A stretch of 64,000 nucleotides of DNA from Micromonospora sp. WMMD1102 (GCF_029626265.1 NZ_JARUBN010000001.1:6141001-6205000); one strand, 5' to 3'; numbered from the stretch's first letter, positions 43,451 to 53,043 are shown. Notes: generated by a model not told the origin, from the letters alone. Numbers and translations are program-made.

Positions 43451-44284
43451 CTAGCCCGGCCGGCCGGGGCGGGTGCGGCGCCGGCCGAGCCCGGCGGCGG
43501 CCAGCGCCAGCAGGGCGACCGCGAACATCGCGGTGCCGACCACGTTCACCTGGGGCGGGATGCCGCGCTGGCTGGCCCCCCAGACGTACATCGGGAAGGT
43601 GACGGTGGTGCCGGAGTTGAAGTTGGTGACCACGAAGTCGTCGAAGGAGAGCGAGAAGGCGAGCAGTGCGGCGGCGACGATGCCGGGCAGCACCTGCGGC
43701 AGGGTGACCAGGCGGAACGTCTGCCACCCGCTCGCGTACAGGTCCGCCGCCGCCTCCTCCAGTCGGGTGTCCATTCCGTGCAGCCGGGCCCGGACGGTCA
43801 CCACCACGAACGAGACGCAGAACATCACGTGCGCTATCACCACGGTCCAGAAGCCCTGCGGAATGCCGGCGGCGACCAGCAGGGCGAGCAGTGAGGTGCC
43901 GAGTACCACCTCCGGGGTGGCGACCGGAGCCAGCACCAGCACGCCGACCGCGCCCCGGCCCCGGAACCGGTGCCGGTGCAGCGCGAACGCCAGCAGCGTG
44001 CCGAGTACGGTGGAGACCGCCGTGGCCACGAACCCGATCTGTACGCTGCGCAGCACCGCGGCGCACATCCCGGCTCCCGCACACGGGTCCCGCCAGTTGT
44101 CCACTGTGAACTCGGCAAAGTCGTAGGAGAGCCGGCTGGACGGCCGGTTGAACGACAGCCCGACCACCACCGCGACCGGCAGCAGCAGATAGCCGAGGAC
44201 CAGCCCGGCCACCGCCAGCACCCAGTGCTCGGCGACGAACCGCGCGATCCTGCCCGGCAGGCGGGCTCGGCCGCGCACGTTCAC
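43451..44284 (-). CDS. potC: Polyamine-type ABC transporter permease (PotC-like)
   Basis: 277 residues with about six transmembrane helices. The EAA loop is DTRLEEAAADLYASGWQTFRLVTLPQVLPGI. Length, SFDDFVVTNF near the end and gene order support PotC. Its GTG overlaps the stop of the upstream permease by GTGA, showing coupling. Imports spermidine/putrescine-like solutes with PotA, PotB and PotD. Confidence 0.92.
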   Translation of the reverse strand: MNVRGRARLPGRIARFVAEHWVLAVAGLVLGYLLLPVAVVVGLSFNRPSSRLSYDFAEFTVDNWRDPCAGAGMCAAVLRSVQIGFVATAVSTVLGTLLAFALHRHRFRGRGAVGVLVLAPVATPEVVLGTSLLALLVAAGIPQGFWTVVIAHVMFCVSFVVVTVRARLHGMDTRLEEAAADLYASGWQTFRLVTLPQVLPGIVAAALLAFSLSFDDFVVTNFNSGTTVTFPMYVWGASQRGIPPQVNVVGTAMFAVALLALAAAGLGRRRTRPGRPG

Positions 44285-45135
44285 CGCACCTCCTCGGCGG
44301 CACCGGGCCGGCGCAGGTAGCCGACCACCGGCACCAGGATCGCCGCCATCAGCAGCACCGACAGGGCGGCGCCCTGCGGATAGTCCAGCCGGACCAGGAA
44401 GGCCGCCTCGATCACGTTGCCGACCATGTACTCGGTGGGGCTGCCGAGCAGTTCGGCGCTGATGTAGTCGCCGCTGGCCGGGATGAAGGTGAGCAGCGTG
44501 CCGGCCACCACCCCGGGCATCGACAGCGGCAGGGTGACCCGCCGGAACACCTGGGCCGGCCGGGCGTAGAGGTCGGCGGCGGCCGAGCGCAGCCGGGGGT
44601 CGAGCCGGTGCAGACTGGCGTAGACCGGCAGCACCATGAACGGCAGGTAGCAGTAGGTCAGGCTGGTCACCACGGCGACCGGGGTGGCGAGCAGCCGGCC
44701 GTCCGGGGCGAGCAGGTGCACCGCGCGCAGCAGCCCGACCACGGCGCCGCCGTCGGCGAGGACCGCCTTCCAGGCGAGCGTCCGGACCAGGAAACTGGTG
44801 AACATCGGCGCCACCACGCAGAGCAGCAGCAGGTGCTGCCAGCGCCCGGCCCGCAGCGCGATGGCGTAACCGAGCGGGTAGCCGAGCAGCAGCGCCAGCA
44901 GGGTGGCCAGGGCGGCGTACCCGAAGGAGCGGCCGAGGTGTGCGCCGTACGCCGCGACCGCGGCCGGGTAGTTGCCGACCGACCAGGTCATCCGGTAGCC
45001 GTCGGTGAGCGAGCCGGCCGGGTCGTAGAGGCTGGTGGCGGCAAGCTGCACCGCCGGGAGCAGGAAGAAGATCACCAGCCAGAGCAGACCGGGCAGCACC
45101 AGCAGGTACGGCAGCACCCGGCCGCGCCGGGTCAC
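44281..45135 (-). CDS. potB: Polyamine-type ABC transporter permease (PotB-like)
   Basis: 284 residues, about six helices. EAA loop: DPRLRSAAADLYARPAQVFRRVTLPLSMPGV; PASGDYISAELLG near the C-terminus is typical of PotB. The GTG start at 45135 overlaps the potA stop by GTGA; the longer open frame upstream is antisense-like Arg-rich sequence inside potA. Pairs with PotC as the transmembrane channel. Confidence 0.92.
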   Translation of the reverse strand: MTRRGRVLPYLLVLPGLLWLVIFFLLPAVQLAATSLYDPAGSLTDGYRMTWSVGNYPAAVAAYGAHLGRSFGYAALATLLALLLGYPLGYAIALRAGRWQHLLLLCVVAPMFTSFLVRTLAWKAVLADGGAVVGLLRAVHLLAPDGRLLATPVAVVTSLTYCYLPFMVLPVYASLHRLDPRLRSAAADLYARPAQVFRRVTLPLSMPGVVAGTLLTFIPASGDYISAELLGSPTEYMVGNVIEAAFLVRLDYPQGAALSVLLMAAILVPVVGYLRRPGAAEEVR

Positions 45136-46307
45136 TCCCGCCCCGCCGGCAAAGGTGCGGTCGACGACCCGGCCGGCGCCGCCGGTGCCGCCCCGGCCGC
45201 CGGGCTGCCGTCGAGCAGGAAGGCGTGCCGGGGATGCCAGTACGCGACCACCCGGTCGCCGACCGGCAGCCGGGCCGACCCGCCGTCGGCGGCGGCGAAG
45301 ACCGACAGGTCGACCCCGGCGTCGCCGCGCACCGAGTACTCCGTGCCGACCCCGAGGTAGCCGGCGTCGACGACGGTCCCGTCCAGCCACTGGTGCCCGG
45401 CCGGCACCTGTTCCGCCGTGCCGACCAGTCGCATCTTCTCCGGGCGTACCCCGAGCAGCACCGCGCCCGTGTCGACCCGGGACCGGGCCGCCGGCACCGA
45501 GAAGCGCCGCCCGTACGCCTCGACCAGCAGGTCGGCCCCGCTGCGCCCGCGTACCGTGCCGGCGAGCAGGTTGGACCGGCCGAGGAAGTTGGCCACGAAG
45601 GGGGTGGCCGGGAACTCGTACAGCTCGGCCGGGGCGCCGAGTTGTTCGATCCGGCCGGCGTCGAGCACCGCCACCGTGTCGGCCAGGGTCATCGCCTCCT
45701 CCTGGTCGTGGGTGACGTGCACGAAGGTGCCGCCGACCTCGGCGCGCAGCCGCCGCAGCTCACCCTGCATCCGGCGGCGTAGCGCCAGGTCGAGCGCGCC
45801 GAGCGGCTCGTCGAGCAGCAGCACCCGGGGCCGGTTGACCAGAGCTCGGGCCAGTGCCACCCGCTGCTGCTGCCCGCCGGAGAGCTGCTCCGGCCGGTGC
45901 CGCTGGTACCCGTCGAGCTGCACCAGGGCCAGCATCCGGTGCACCTGTCCGGCCACGTCCGGCACCCGGCGGCGGCGCAGTCCGAAGGCGACGTTCTCGG
46001 CCACGTCCAGGTGTGGGAAGAGCGCGTAGCTCTGGAAGACGGTGTTCACCGGCCGCCGGTACGCCGGCAGCCGGGTGACGTCGGTGCCGTCGAGCAGGAT
46101 CCGGCCGGCGGTCGGCTCGGTCAGTCCGGCGATCATCCGCAGCGTGCTGGTCTTGCCGCAGCCGGACGGCCCGAGCAGGGCGAAGTACGAGCCGGCCGGC
46201 ACGGTCAGGTCGAGCCGGTCCACCGCGGTGACGTCGCCGAACCGTTTGGTCAGCCCGACCAGTCGCAGCGCGCCGGACGTGTCCGGCCCAGGCTCCTCGA
46301 CGGCCAT
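45132..46307 (-). CDS. potA: Polyamine-type ABC transporter ATPase (PotA-like)
   Basis: 391 residues from ATG 46307. Walker A GPSGCGKT (46-53), Q-loop NTVFQSYALFPHL, signature EQLSGGQQQRVALARAL, Walker B VLLLDEPLGALD and H-switch VHVTHDQEEAM; a C-terminal TOBE domain follows (GVRPEKMRLVG). GGAGGT within the end of potD serves as ribosome-binding site, 5 nt gap. Energises the PotBC channel. Confidence 0.96.
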   Translation of the reverse strand: MAVEEPGPDTSGALRLVGLTKRFGDVTAVDRLDLTVPAGSYFALLGPSGCGKTSTLRMIAGLTEPTAGRILLDGTDVTRLPAYRRPVNTVFQSYALFPHLDVAENVAFGLRRRRVPDVAGQVHRMLALVQLDGYQRHRPEQLSGGQQQRVALARALVNRPRVLLLDEPLGALDLALRRRMQGELRRLRAEVGGTFVHVTHDQEEAMTLADTVAVLDAGRIEQLGAPAELYEFPATPFVANFLGRSNLLAGTVRGRSGADLLVEAYGRRFSVPAARSRVDTGAVLLGVRPEKMRLVGTAEQVPAGHQWLDGTVVDAGYLGVGTEYSVRGDAGVDLSVFAAADGGSARLPVGDRVVAYWHPRHAFLLDGSPAAGAAPAAPAGSSTAPLPAGRE

Positions 46308-46312
46308 CCGGG

Positions 46313-47539
46313 TCAACCTCCGACGACCTGCTGGAACTTCGACTCGTACTCGCGCTCCCGGGCCTCGTCCAGGGACATGAACACCTTCGACCGGGCCAGC
46401 ATCGCCGCGTCGGGGAAGATCAGCGGGTTGCCGGCGAGTTCCGGGGCGATCTTCTCCATCTCTGCCTGCGCGCCCTGCACCGGGCAGATGTAGTTGACGT
46501 ACGCGGCGAGCCGGGCGGCGACCGCCGGCTCGTAGTAGTAGTCCATCAGCGCCTCGGCGTTGGCCCGGTGGGTGGCCCGGTTCGGCACCAGCATGTTGTC
46601 GGAGTAGAGCATCACGCCGGAGTCCGGGGCGACGAAGCGTACCCGCTGGTCTTCGGCGGCGAGCTGGATCACGTCGCCGGACCAGGCGACGCAGGCGGCG
46701 ATGTCGCCCCGGGCCAGCTCGGCGGTGTAGTCGTTGCCGGTGAACCGGCGGATCTGCCCACTCTCGACGGCCCGGCGCAGCTTCTCCAGCGCCGCGTCGA
46801 ACTGGTCCGGGGTGAAGTTCGCCGGGTCGTGCCCGCCGGCCGCCAGCAGCAGCCCCATGGTGTCCCGCATCTCGGCCAGCGCGGTCACCCGGCCCTTCAG
46901 GTCGGGCCGGGTCAGCACTTCGTCGACGGTACGCACCTCGCCGGTGACCCGGCCGTTGTAGGCGAGCCCGGCCAGCCCGGACTGCCACGGGATCGCCCGG
47001 GTGTTATCCGGGTCGTAGGTGCGGTCGCGCAGCGACGGCAGCAGATTCCGCCCGACGTTCGGCAGCCGGGCGAGGTCGAGCCGCTGCACCCAGCCGAGGT
47101 CGATCAGCCGGGCCGCCATCCAGTCGCTGAGCACGACGATGTCCCGGCCGATCGGCTGGCAGTCGGCGAGCTGGTGGCGGATCTTGCCGAAGAACTCGTT
47201 GTTGTCGTTGATCTCCTCGGTGTAGCTGACCCGGATGCCGCTGCGCCGCTGGAACGCCTCCAGCGTCGGCCGCCCCGACCCGTCCCCCTCGGCGACGTCG
47301 AGATACTGCGGCCAGTTCGAGAAGGCAAGCGTCCGCTCGGTGTCGGAGTGGTCCTCGCTGACGCAGCTCGCCTCGGTCTGCCGGGCTCCCCGGGTGCCGC
47401 AGCCGGCCATCCCGGCCAGCCCGGCCGCCGCGACAAGCGCCGCCGAGCCGGCCATGCCGCGCAGCAACGTCCGCCGGGCGATCGTCGGTCGGGCGATCGT
47501 CCGCCGGGCCAACGGGTGCGGGTGCGGGTGGTCGGGCAT
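46313..47539 (-). CDS. potD: Polyamine-type substrate-binding lipoprotein (PotD-like)
   Basis: 408 residues. N-terminus has a twin-arginine motif RRTLLRG (22-28), a hydrophobic stretch and a lipobox-like MAGC with Cys47, so it is probably a Tat-exported lipoprotein facing outward. The mature part is of the PotD/PotF type: LAFSNWPQYLD, SYTEEINDNNEFFGKI, DIVVLSDWMAARLID, IPWQSGLAGLAYN, NMLVPNRATHRANAEALMDYYYEP. First gene of the potDABC-AKR-epimerase transcript. Ligand not certain; spermidine or putrescine likely. Confidence 0.94.
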   Translation of the reverse strand: MPDHPHPHPLARRTIARPTIARRTLLRGMAGSAALVAAAGLAGMAGCGTRGARQTEASCVSEDHSDTERTLAFSNWPQYLDVAEGDGSGRPTLEAFQRRSGIRVSYTEEINDNNEFFGKIRHQLADCQPIGRDIVVLSDWMAARLIDLGWVQRLDLARLPNVGRNLLPSLRDRTYDPDNTRAIPWQSGLAGLAYNGRVTGEVRTVDEVLTRPDLKGRVTALAEMRDTMGLLLAAGGHDPANFTPDQFDAALEKLRRAVESGQIRRFTGNDYTAELARGDIAACVAWSGDVIQLAAEDQRVRFVAPDSGVMLYSDNMLVPNRATHRANAEALMDYYYEPAVAARLAAYVNYICPVQGAQAEMEKIAPELAGNPLIFPDAAMLARSKVFMSLDEAREREYESKFQQVVGG

Positions 47540-47615
47540 GCGGCGGCTCCTCCGGTCGTACCGACGGCGCGGTGCGGGAGACTCGATCAGTTGGAGATCC
47601 TGACACGGGCACGAC

Positions 47616-47646
47616 GACGCCCCCGCGCCGGCTGGCCGGGGGCGTC
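47616..47646 (-). terminator. Terminator between DUF397 gene and potD
   Basis: 10-bp perfect stem (GACGCCCCCG and complement) with an 11-nt loop, 46 nt past the DUF397 stop and 77 nt before the potD start. Confidence 0.7.
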
Positions 47647-47692
47647 TGGCGGCGACTGGCGCGCCGCGCGGTCTCCTTGTCGGGTACGCCGG

Positions 47693-47881
47693 TCAGCCGC
47701 GCCTGGCCAGCCCCACGAAGGCCCGCCACGCGTCCTGGCCGAAGCTGAGCGTTGCACCGGCACGGTCCTTGCTGTCCCGCACGAACACCCGGCCGGGCAG
47801 GTTGTCCGCCACCTCGACACAGTTGCCGCCGTTGTTGCTGCTCCGGGTGGCGGTCCGCCACCGGGCGCCGGTCATCTCCAT
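47693..47881 (-). CDS. DUF397 protein
   Basis: 62 residues from ATG 47881, with GGGAGGT about 10 nt before it. Motifs: ARWRTATRSSNNGGNCVEVA, VFVRDSKDRAGATLSFGQDAWRAFV. A GTG at 47935 that overlaps the XRE stop by GTGA would add 18 residues; the ribosome-binding site favours the ATG. It follows the truncated XRE gene on the same strand. Confidence 0.92.
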   Translation of the reverse strand: MEMTGARWRTATRSSNNGGNCVEVADNLPGRVFVRDSKDRAGATLSFGQDAWRAFVGLARRG

Positions 47882-47931
47882 GTCTTCGCCACCTCCCTGA
47901 TCAGGTCGATCGACGGTCGGCGGGCAGCGCC

Positions 47932-48231
47932 TCACCGGTCAGGCTGTCCCACCTCTGTCCGAGGTTCGTACGACCGCAGCGCGATGGCCTCCCGCTCGGC
48001 CTCGGCCCACGGCCGGAACCACGGCATGTCCCGTCTCCGGTAGGGGTCGGGCCACAACTCGGCAGCCTCCCGTCTCAGGATCGCGGCGACCGCCACCCTG
48101 GTCTTCGGGTGTGGGATGCGGCCGGGTGAGAGCCACCGCCCGGCGGTCTTCGGGTCCACGCCCACCTGTTCGGCCAGGGACTCGGCGGTCTCCCCCGCCG
48201 TCGCCATCGCCAGCCGTAGCACCTCGTTCAT
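47932..48231 (-). CDS. XRE-type regulator, truncated at the start of the DUF5753 domain
   Basis: 99 residues from ATG 48231. A helix-turn-helix (ETAESLAEQVGVDPKTAGRWL, PGRIPHPKTRVAVAAIL) is followed by MPWFRPWAEAEREAIALRSYEP, which resembles the opening of DUF5753, but the protein ends nine residues later. Full-length relatives continue with VPGLLQTE-type sequence for another 150 residues. So this is either a natural short regulator or a chimeric/truncated one. It is followed by a DUF397 gene, the usual partner of DUF5753 regulators. Confidence 0.75.
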   Translation of the reverse strand: MNEVLRLAMATAGETAESLAEQVGVDPKTAGRWLSPGRIPHPKTRVAVAAILRREAAELWPDPYRRRDMPWFRPWAEAEREAIALRSYEPRTEVGQPDR

Positions 48232-48776
48232 CGCCGCGCCGCCTTTCCGAGTAGGTCGGGTCGTCCAGGCCAACATATCGACGACGTCCGTCTATGTCCG
48301 CCCCGACACGGCCATCTGGCCGCCAAAGGCTCCGAACTGCTCGAATGTGGAACACAAGCGCCGCATCACCTCGACGGACTGGGACACCATCCCCGCGAAC
48401 CCGCAGGTCCGAAGAACGTCCCAGAGTGTCCAAACGAGGTGATCTTGAGCGCGCCTGCCACTGCCACTGCGTCCCGGCGACTCGTCCACTGGCGACCGCG
48501 CCCGGGGATCAACCGCAGTAGCCAGCCACCGGCGACTCACCTGGACACCATGGGCGTTATCGCCGCCCCGTTACGCCTCTGGTGTCCAGGTCAACGGACG
48601 TGACCCTCGTCCGGCGCCGCAGGGACGGGCGCGGGAGCGGCGCTGACGTCGCCCAGCGGGCGGCCCGGAGGCGGTTGGGCGGCGAGGGCGATCGATCCGG
48701 CAGCCCGGCGTCGATGGTTGAACACGTGGTCACCGGCCGCGCAGCGAGCGCCGTCGGCCGGGCGGCCCCGAGGGAG
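48232..48776. other. 545-bp gap without a supported gene; contains a 12-bp inverted repeat
   Basis: Several short open frames exist on both strands, but none has a credible start or protein-like composition. The notable element is a perfect 12-bp inverted repeat, ACCTGGACACCA (48539-48550) and TGGTGTCCAGGT (48580-48591), separated by 29 nt. The upstream region of the XRE gene also lies here. Confidence 0.6.
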
Positions 48777-49145
48777 TCAGTGGCTGGGTGGGATGACCCG
48801 GAGGTGGCCGCGGCGGCCGGTCTGCTGGCCGGGGTGCTGCTCCGCCTCGAACTCGTCCGGGCGCGGCGGCGCCGGCCGGGCCGCCTCGCGGACTGCCTCG
48901 GCGAGCGCCACCAGGTCGTCGGTGGTCGGCGGCGGCGGCTCGAACTCGCCCTCGTGCCGGACCACGTCCCAGCCACGGGGGGCGGTCAGACTCCGGGCGT
49001 GCGGTTCGCAGAGGTCGTAGGTGTGCGGCTCGGCGAAGGCTGCCAGCGGGCCCACCACGGCTGTCGACTCGTTGTAGACATAGGTCAGCGTGGCTACGGC
49101 CTGTCGGGGGCAGCCGTTGCGGGAGCAACGCCGTGGTGACCTCAC
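48777..49145 (-). CDS. DUF3499 family protein
   Basis: 122 residues from GTG 49145. RRCSRNGCPRQAVATLTYVY contains a CxxxxC pair, followed by STAVVGPLAAFAEPHTYDLCEPHARSLTAPRGWDVVRHE with another Cys/His group, which suggests a small zinc-binding domain. DUF3499 is an actinobacterial core protein of unknown function, normally beside the metallopeptidase-family gene and whiB, as here. The C-terminal 45 residues are Pro-rich. Confidence 0.92.
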   Translation of the reverse strand: MRSPRRCSRNGCPRQAVATLTYVYNESTAVVGPLAAFAEPHTYDLCEPHARSLTAPRGWDVVRHEGEFEPPPPTTDDLVALAEAVREAARPAPPRPDEFEAEQHPGQQTGRRGHLRVIPPSH

Positions 49146-49327
49146 GGCGGCACGGTATCTCCATTACCGGCTCCGCCACCACGCTTGGGCTTGCGACACG
49201 CCGATAGTGGTGATCACATTCCGGGCAGCCCGCTCCGACACAGCCGAATCCCCGAGCCGATCTTGATTAAAGCAGGTCTACCCTGTCGTCGTGGGCCGTC
49301 GTCCACGACTAACGAAGCGGGGTGCAG

Positions 49328-49777
49328 ATGACCAGTCCGGAGAACCGCCGGCCGGGTTCCGGACGCCGGTCGCGGCGGGACCGGCACGGGCGCGGGCTGC
49401 GCGGCCGGCTCGTACCGGCCACCGTCCCGCTGGCCAGGACGAAGTCGGAGATCTTCGACGACCTGGTGCTGGACACCGTGGAAACCCTGGAGCGGCGGTT
49501 CGCCAAGGAGCTGGCCGGGGTCGAGTTCGCGGTCGAGGACGTGCCGCCGGACCTGAACGTCTACGACTCGGACGTGCTCGAGGACGGCGAGGTGCCGCTG
49601 GCCCGGCTGCTGCCCGGGCGCCCGGGGCGGCAGGAGGTGCCACCCCGGATCGTGCTCTACCGTCGCCCCCTGGAGTTCCGCGCGATAGACCGCGAGGACC
49701 TCGCCGACCTGGTGCACGATGTGATCATCGAGCAGGTCGCGAACCTGCTCGGCGTCGATCCCGACGAGCTGGCCTGA
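49328..49777 (+). CDS. Metallopeptidase family protein (minimal zincin-like)
   Basis: 149 residues from ATG 49328; a GTG six bases earlier is possible. An Arg-rich head is followed by DDLVLDTVETLERRFAKELAGVEFAVEDVPP, a variable loop and PPRIVLYRRPLEFRA. The motif LVHDVIIEQVANLLGVDPDEL takes the place of the family's HExxH-type helix: H then D, with Glu four residues later, so zinc protease activity is doubtful. Divergent from DUF3499 and convergent with whiB, a conserved actinobacterial arrangement. Confidence 0.85.
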   Translation: MTSPENRRPGSGRRSRRDRHGRGLRGRLVPATVPLARTKSEIFDDLVLDTVETLERRFAKELAGVEFAVEDVPPDLNVYDSDVLEDGEVPLARLLPGRPGRQEVPPRIVLYRRPLEFRAIDREDLADLVHDVIIEQVANLLGVDPDELA

Positions 49778-49810
49778 CCCGGGTGGCCCCCACCACCCGG
49801 GCGCGGCCGC

Positions 49811-50068
49811 TCAGGCGACGCGACGCTTCAACTTGCGCCGTTCGCGTTCGGACAACCCGCCCCAGATCCCGAACCGTTCGTCGTGCCCGAGTGCGTATTC
49901 CAGGCACTCGGTCTTGACCTCACACCGGGAGCAGATCCGCTTCGCCTCGCGGGTCGAGCCGCCCTTCTCGGGAAAGAACGCTTCCGGATCGGTCTGCGAG
50001 CAGAGCGCCCGCTCTTGCCACTCCGGAGCATTTCCGAGCAGGTCGGCCACCTCGAGTCGGCCGTCCAT
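49811..50068 (-). CDS. whiB: WhiB-type iron-sulfur transcription factor (WhiB/WhiB2 group)
   Basis: 85 residues. Four cysteines bind a [4Fe-4S] cluster: C23 (ALCSQTDPEAFFPEKGGS), then C46, C49 and C55 in ICSRCEVKTECLEYAL. The FGIWGG turn and a basic tail (ERRKLKRRVA) are the sigma-binding and DNA-contact parts. WhiB controls sporulation septation in Streptomyces with WhiA, and WhiB2/WhmD septation in mycobacteria. Sequence and the DUF3499/metallopeptidase context both support this subgroup. Confidence 0.95.
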   Translation of the reverse strand: MDGRLEVADLLGNAPEWQERALCSQTDPEAFFPEKGGSTREAKRICSRCEVKTECLEYALGHDERFGIWGGLSERERRKLKRRVA

Positions 50069-50183
50069 CCAGTTGCCTCCTTATCGCGCACCGGCGCGGC
50101 AGCCGGCGCAACCCCCCACGCGGAAGGCGTGTTTGTCCGTCCGGTAGCGATTTGATGCGCTCCGTACGAACGACCCCACTGAA

Positions 50184-50213
50184 ATTACACGTGTGTCATA
50201 CGTGCGTCGTCAA
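50184..50213 (-). promoter_or_regulatory. Probable whiB promoter
   Basis: On the minus strand: -35 TTGACG (50213-50208), an 18-nt spacer and -10 TGTAAT (50189-50184), about 115 nt before the whiB start. An ACACGTGT palindrome overlaps the -10 and may bind a regulator. The rest of the 347-bp gap between whiB and the fbiC stop (50069-50415) shows no gene. Confidence 0.6.
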
Positions 50214-50415
50214 GCCGAACCTGCTAAATGGAGTCACCCCTACCGCGTGCCCGGACGACTGTGGAGTCATCGGGTCTCGCAACACCTGCCCTATCGATTC
50301 AGACCCGGTGCGGGTAACGCCCGCACGGCGAGTTGCGTCGGATATCCGGCGTGGCGCGGCCGGCGCGCCCGAGCCGAAACCTTCCGGACCTGTCCGGCAG
50401 GTGGGACGGGCGGGG

Positions 50416-52920
50416 TCAGCCGGCGTACCCGTAGACGGTGGTCCGGGGTCGGGCCCGCCGGCCGGCGGCGGCGGCTATCCGTTCGAGCTGGGCGACGGTA
50501 CGCGCCGAGCCGTGGTCCGAGCCCGCCATCCGGGAGATCGTCTCCTCCATCAGGGTGCCGCCGAGATCGTTGCAGCCGCCGCGCAGCAGCTCGGCCGTGC
50601 CGGAGTCGCCGAGCTTCACCCAGGAACACTGGATGTTGGCGATCCGGCCGTGCAGCAGCAGCCGGGCCATCGCGTGCACGACGCGGTTTTCCCGCCAGGT
50701 GGGACCCGGCCGGGCGATGCCGGCGAGATAGATCGGCGCGTTCGTGTGCACGAACGGCAGCGCGACGAACTCGGTGAAACCGCCGGTCCGGTCCTGCAAC
50801 CCGGCCAGTACCCGGAAGTGCCCGAGCCACTGGCGGGGATGGTCGACGTGGCCGTACATCATGGTGGAGCTGGACCGGATGCCCAGCTCGTGCGCGGTGC
50901 CGACCACCTCGACCCAGGTGGCGGCCGGCAGTTTGCCCTTGGTGAGCACCCAGCGCACCTCGTCGTCGAGGATCTCGGCGGCGGTGCCCGGGATGGTGTC
51001 CAGCCCCGCGTCCCGCAGCTCGGTCAGCCACTCCCGGATCGACACCCCGGCCTTGGCCGCCCCGGTGACGATCTCCATCGGCGAGTACGCGTGCACGTGC
51101 ATGCCCGGCACCCGGGCCTTGACCGCCCGCACCAGGTCCGCGTACGCGGTCACCGGCAGCTTCGGGTCGATCCCGCCCTGCATGCAGACCTCGGTGGCGC
51201 CGGCCGCCCACGCCTGCTCGGCCCGGTCGGCGACCTGCTCGACCGAGAGCCGGTACGCGTCGGCGTCCCGCTCCCGCTGCGCGAACGCGCAGAACCGGCA
51301 GCCCACGTAGCAGACGTTCGAGAAGTTGATGTTGCGGTTGACCACGTAGGTGACGTCGTCGCCGACGGTGTCCCGGCGGACGTCGTCGGCGATCCGGCAC
51401 AGCTCGTCCAGGGCCGTCCCGTCGGCGGCGAAGAGCGCCAGCGCCGCCGCCTCGTGCCGGGGCTCCAGCAGCGCGGCCGGGTCGTCGGCGGCCAGCCGCA
51501 GCCCGGCCCGCAGCTCGGCACCGGACGCCGGGGCTGCGGTGCTCACCCTCGCGCCGACCTCGGCCCAGTCGCCGTAGACCGAGTCGAAGTCGCCACGCCG
51601 GTCGGCGCTACGGCCGGCGGTGTCGATGGTGGCGTGCAGGTCGGTACGCCCACCCGGCACGAACGCGTCGTCCGGCTCCTGCCACGGACGGCCGACCGGC
51701 CGGGCCGACTCGACCGCCAGCCCGGTCACCGGGTCGGCGAGCGCCCCGACGTGCCCGGCGAGCCGCGGATCGAGCCACGGGTCGCCCCGCCGGACGTACT
51801 CCGGATAGACAGTCAACCGTTCCCGCAGGGTGAACCCGGCGGCAGCGGTACGCGCGGCCAGCTCGTCCAGCTGCGGCCACGGGCGCTCCGGGTTGACGTG
51901 GTCCGGGGTCACCGGCGACACCCCGCCCCAGTCGTCGATACCGGCCCGCAGCAGCAGGTCGTACTCCCCCTCGATCAGGTTCGGCGGGGCCTGGATCCGG
52001 GCACCCGGCCCGAGCAGGATCCGGGCCACCGCCACCGTGGCGGCCAGCTCGTGCAGCTCCGCGTCCGGCATCCCGCGCATCGCGGTGTCCGGCTTGGCCC
52101 GGAAGTTCTGCACGATGACTTCCTGGACGTGCCCGTACTCTCGGGCGCTGCGCCGGATGGCGAAGATCGCGTCGACCCGCTCGGCCGGCGTCTCGCCGAT
52201 CCCGATCAGGATGCCGGTGGTGAACGGCACGCCGACCCGCCCGGCGTCGGCCAGTACCCGCAGCCGGACCGCCGGCTCCTTGTCCGGCGAGCCGTAGTGC
52301 GGGCCGCCGGGCTCCGACCAGAGCCGGGTGGCGGTGGTCTCCAGCATCATCCCCATGCTCGGCGCCACCGGCTTGAGCCGTTGCAACTCGGCCCAGGAGA
52401 GCACGCCGGGGTTGAGGTGCGGCAGCAGGCCGGTCTCCTCGAGTACGGCGACGGCACAGGCCCGCAGGTAGTCCAGGGTCGAGTCGAAGCCCCGCTCGGT
52501 CAGCCACTGCCGGGCCTGCGGCCAGCGCTCCTCGGGCCGGTCGCCGAGGGTGAACAGCGCCTCCTTGCAGCCCTGCGCGGCACCGGCCGCCGCGATCGCC
52601 AGCACCTCGTCCCGTTCCAGGAAGGCGGCCGGCAGCCGGTGCGGCACGGTGGCGAAGGTGCAGTAGTGGCAGCGGTCCCGGCAGAGCCGGGTCAGCGGGA
52701 CGAACACCTTCTTGGAGAAGGTGACCACGCCGGGCCGGCCGGCGTCGGCCAGCCCGGCGTCCCGGATCCGGCCGGCGACGGCCAGCAGTTCGTCGAGGAA
52801 CCCGGCGCGCGCGGCGAGCAGCGCGGTCGCCTCGTCCGGGTCGAGGGGCCGCCCCTCGGTCGCCCGGCGCAGCGCCCGGCGCAGACTCGCGACGGTTGGT
52901 TGATCAGTCCCATCAGCCAC
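50416..52920 (-). CDS. fbiC: Bifunctional FO synthase (CofG/CofH fusion)
   Basis: 834 residues, GTG start. Two radical-SAM halves: CofG-type with C80-x3-C84-x2-C87 (CRDRCHYC) and CofH-type with C537-x3-C541-x2-C544 (CYVGCRFC). They join tyrosine and a diaminouracil to form the deazaflavin FO, the first stage of coenzyme F420. This fused form is standard in actinobacteria. fbiA and fbiB lie 1.4 kb further on in the other direction, so all three F420 steps recognised here are clustered. Confidence 0.97.
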   Translation of the reverse strand: MADGTDQPTVASLRRALRRATEGRPLDPDEATALLAARAGFLDELLAVAGRIRDAGLADAGRPGVVTFSKKVFVPLTRLCRDRCHYCTFATVPHRLPAAFLERDEVLAIAAAGAAQGCKEALFTLGDRPEERWPQARQWLTERGFDSTLDYLRACAVAVLEETGLLPHLNPGVLSWAELQRLKPVAPSMGMMLETTATRLWSEPGGPHYGSPDKEPAVRLRVLADAGRVGVPFTTGILIGIGETPAERVDAIFAIRRSAREYGHVQEVIVQNFRAKPDTAMRGMPDAELHELAATVAVARILLGPGARIQAPPNLIEGEYDLLLRAGIDDWGGVSPVTPDHVNPERPWPQLDELAARTAAAGFTLRERLTVYPEYVRRGDPWLDPRLAGHVGALADPVTGLAVESARPVGRPWQEPDDAFVPGGRTDLHATIDTAGRSADRRGDFDSVYGDWAEVGARVSTAAPASGAELRAGLRLAADDPAALLEPRHEAAALALFAADGTALDELCRIADDVRRDTVGDDVTYVVNRNINFSNVCYVGCRFCAFAQRERDADAYRLSVEQVADRAEQAWAAGATEVCMQGGIDPKLPVTAYADLVRAVKARVPGMHVHAYSPMEIVTGAAKAGVSIREWLTELRDAGLDTIPGTAAEILDDEVRWVLTKGKLPAATWVEVVGTAHELGIRSSSTMMYGHVDHPRQWLGHFRVLAGLQDRTGGFTEFVALPFVHTNAPIYLAGIARPGPTWRENRVVHAMARLLLHGRIANIQCSWVKLGDSGTAELLRGGCNDLGGTLMEETISRMAGSDHGSARTVAQLERIAAAAGRRARPRTTVYGYAG

Positions 52921-52953
52921 TCGTGCAGCCTAGGCGCACCGCCGGCCGGACCG

Positions 52954-53043
52954 CGCCCGGCGGTGCCACGCCCGGCGGTGGAGCACCCGGTGGCGCCACG
53001 CCCGGCAGTGCCACGCCCGGCGGTGCCGCAGCCGGCGGTGCAG
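52954..53043. repeat. Six 15-bp tandem units between fbiC and the Pro-rich membrane gene
   Basis: Units of the type CGCCCGGCGGTGCCA start at 52954, 52969, 52984, 52999, 53014 and 53029 with a few substitutions each. They lie downstream of the membrane protein stop, in the short gap before fbiC. On the minus strand they would read as Gly-Thr-Ala-Gly-Arg type repeats, but no start makes them a gene. Confidence 0.75.
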
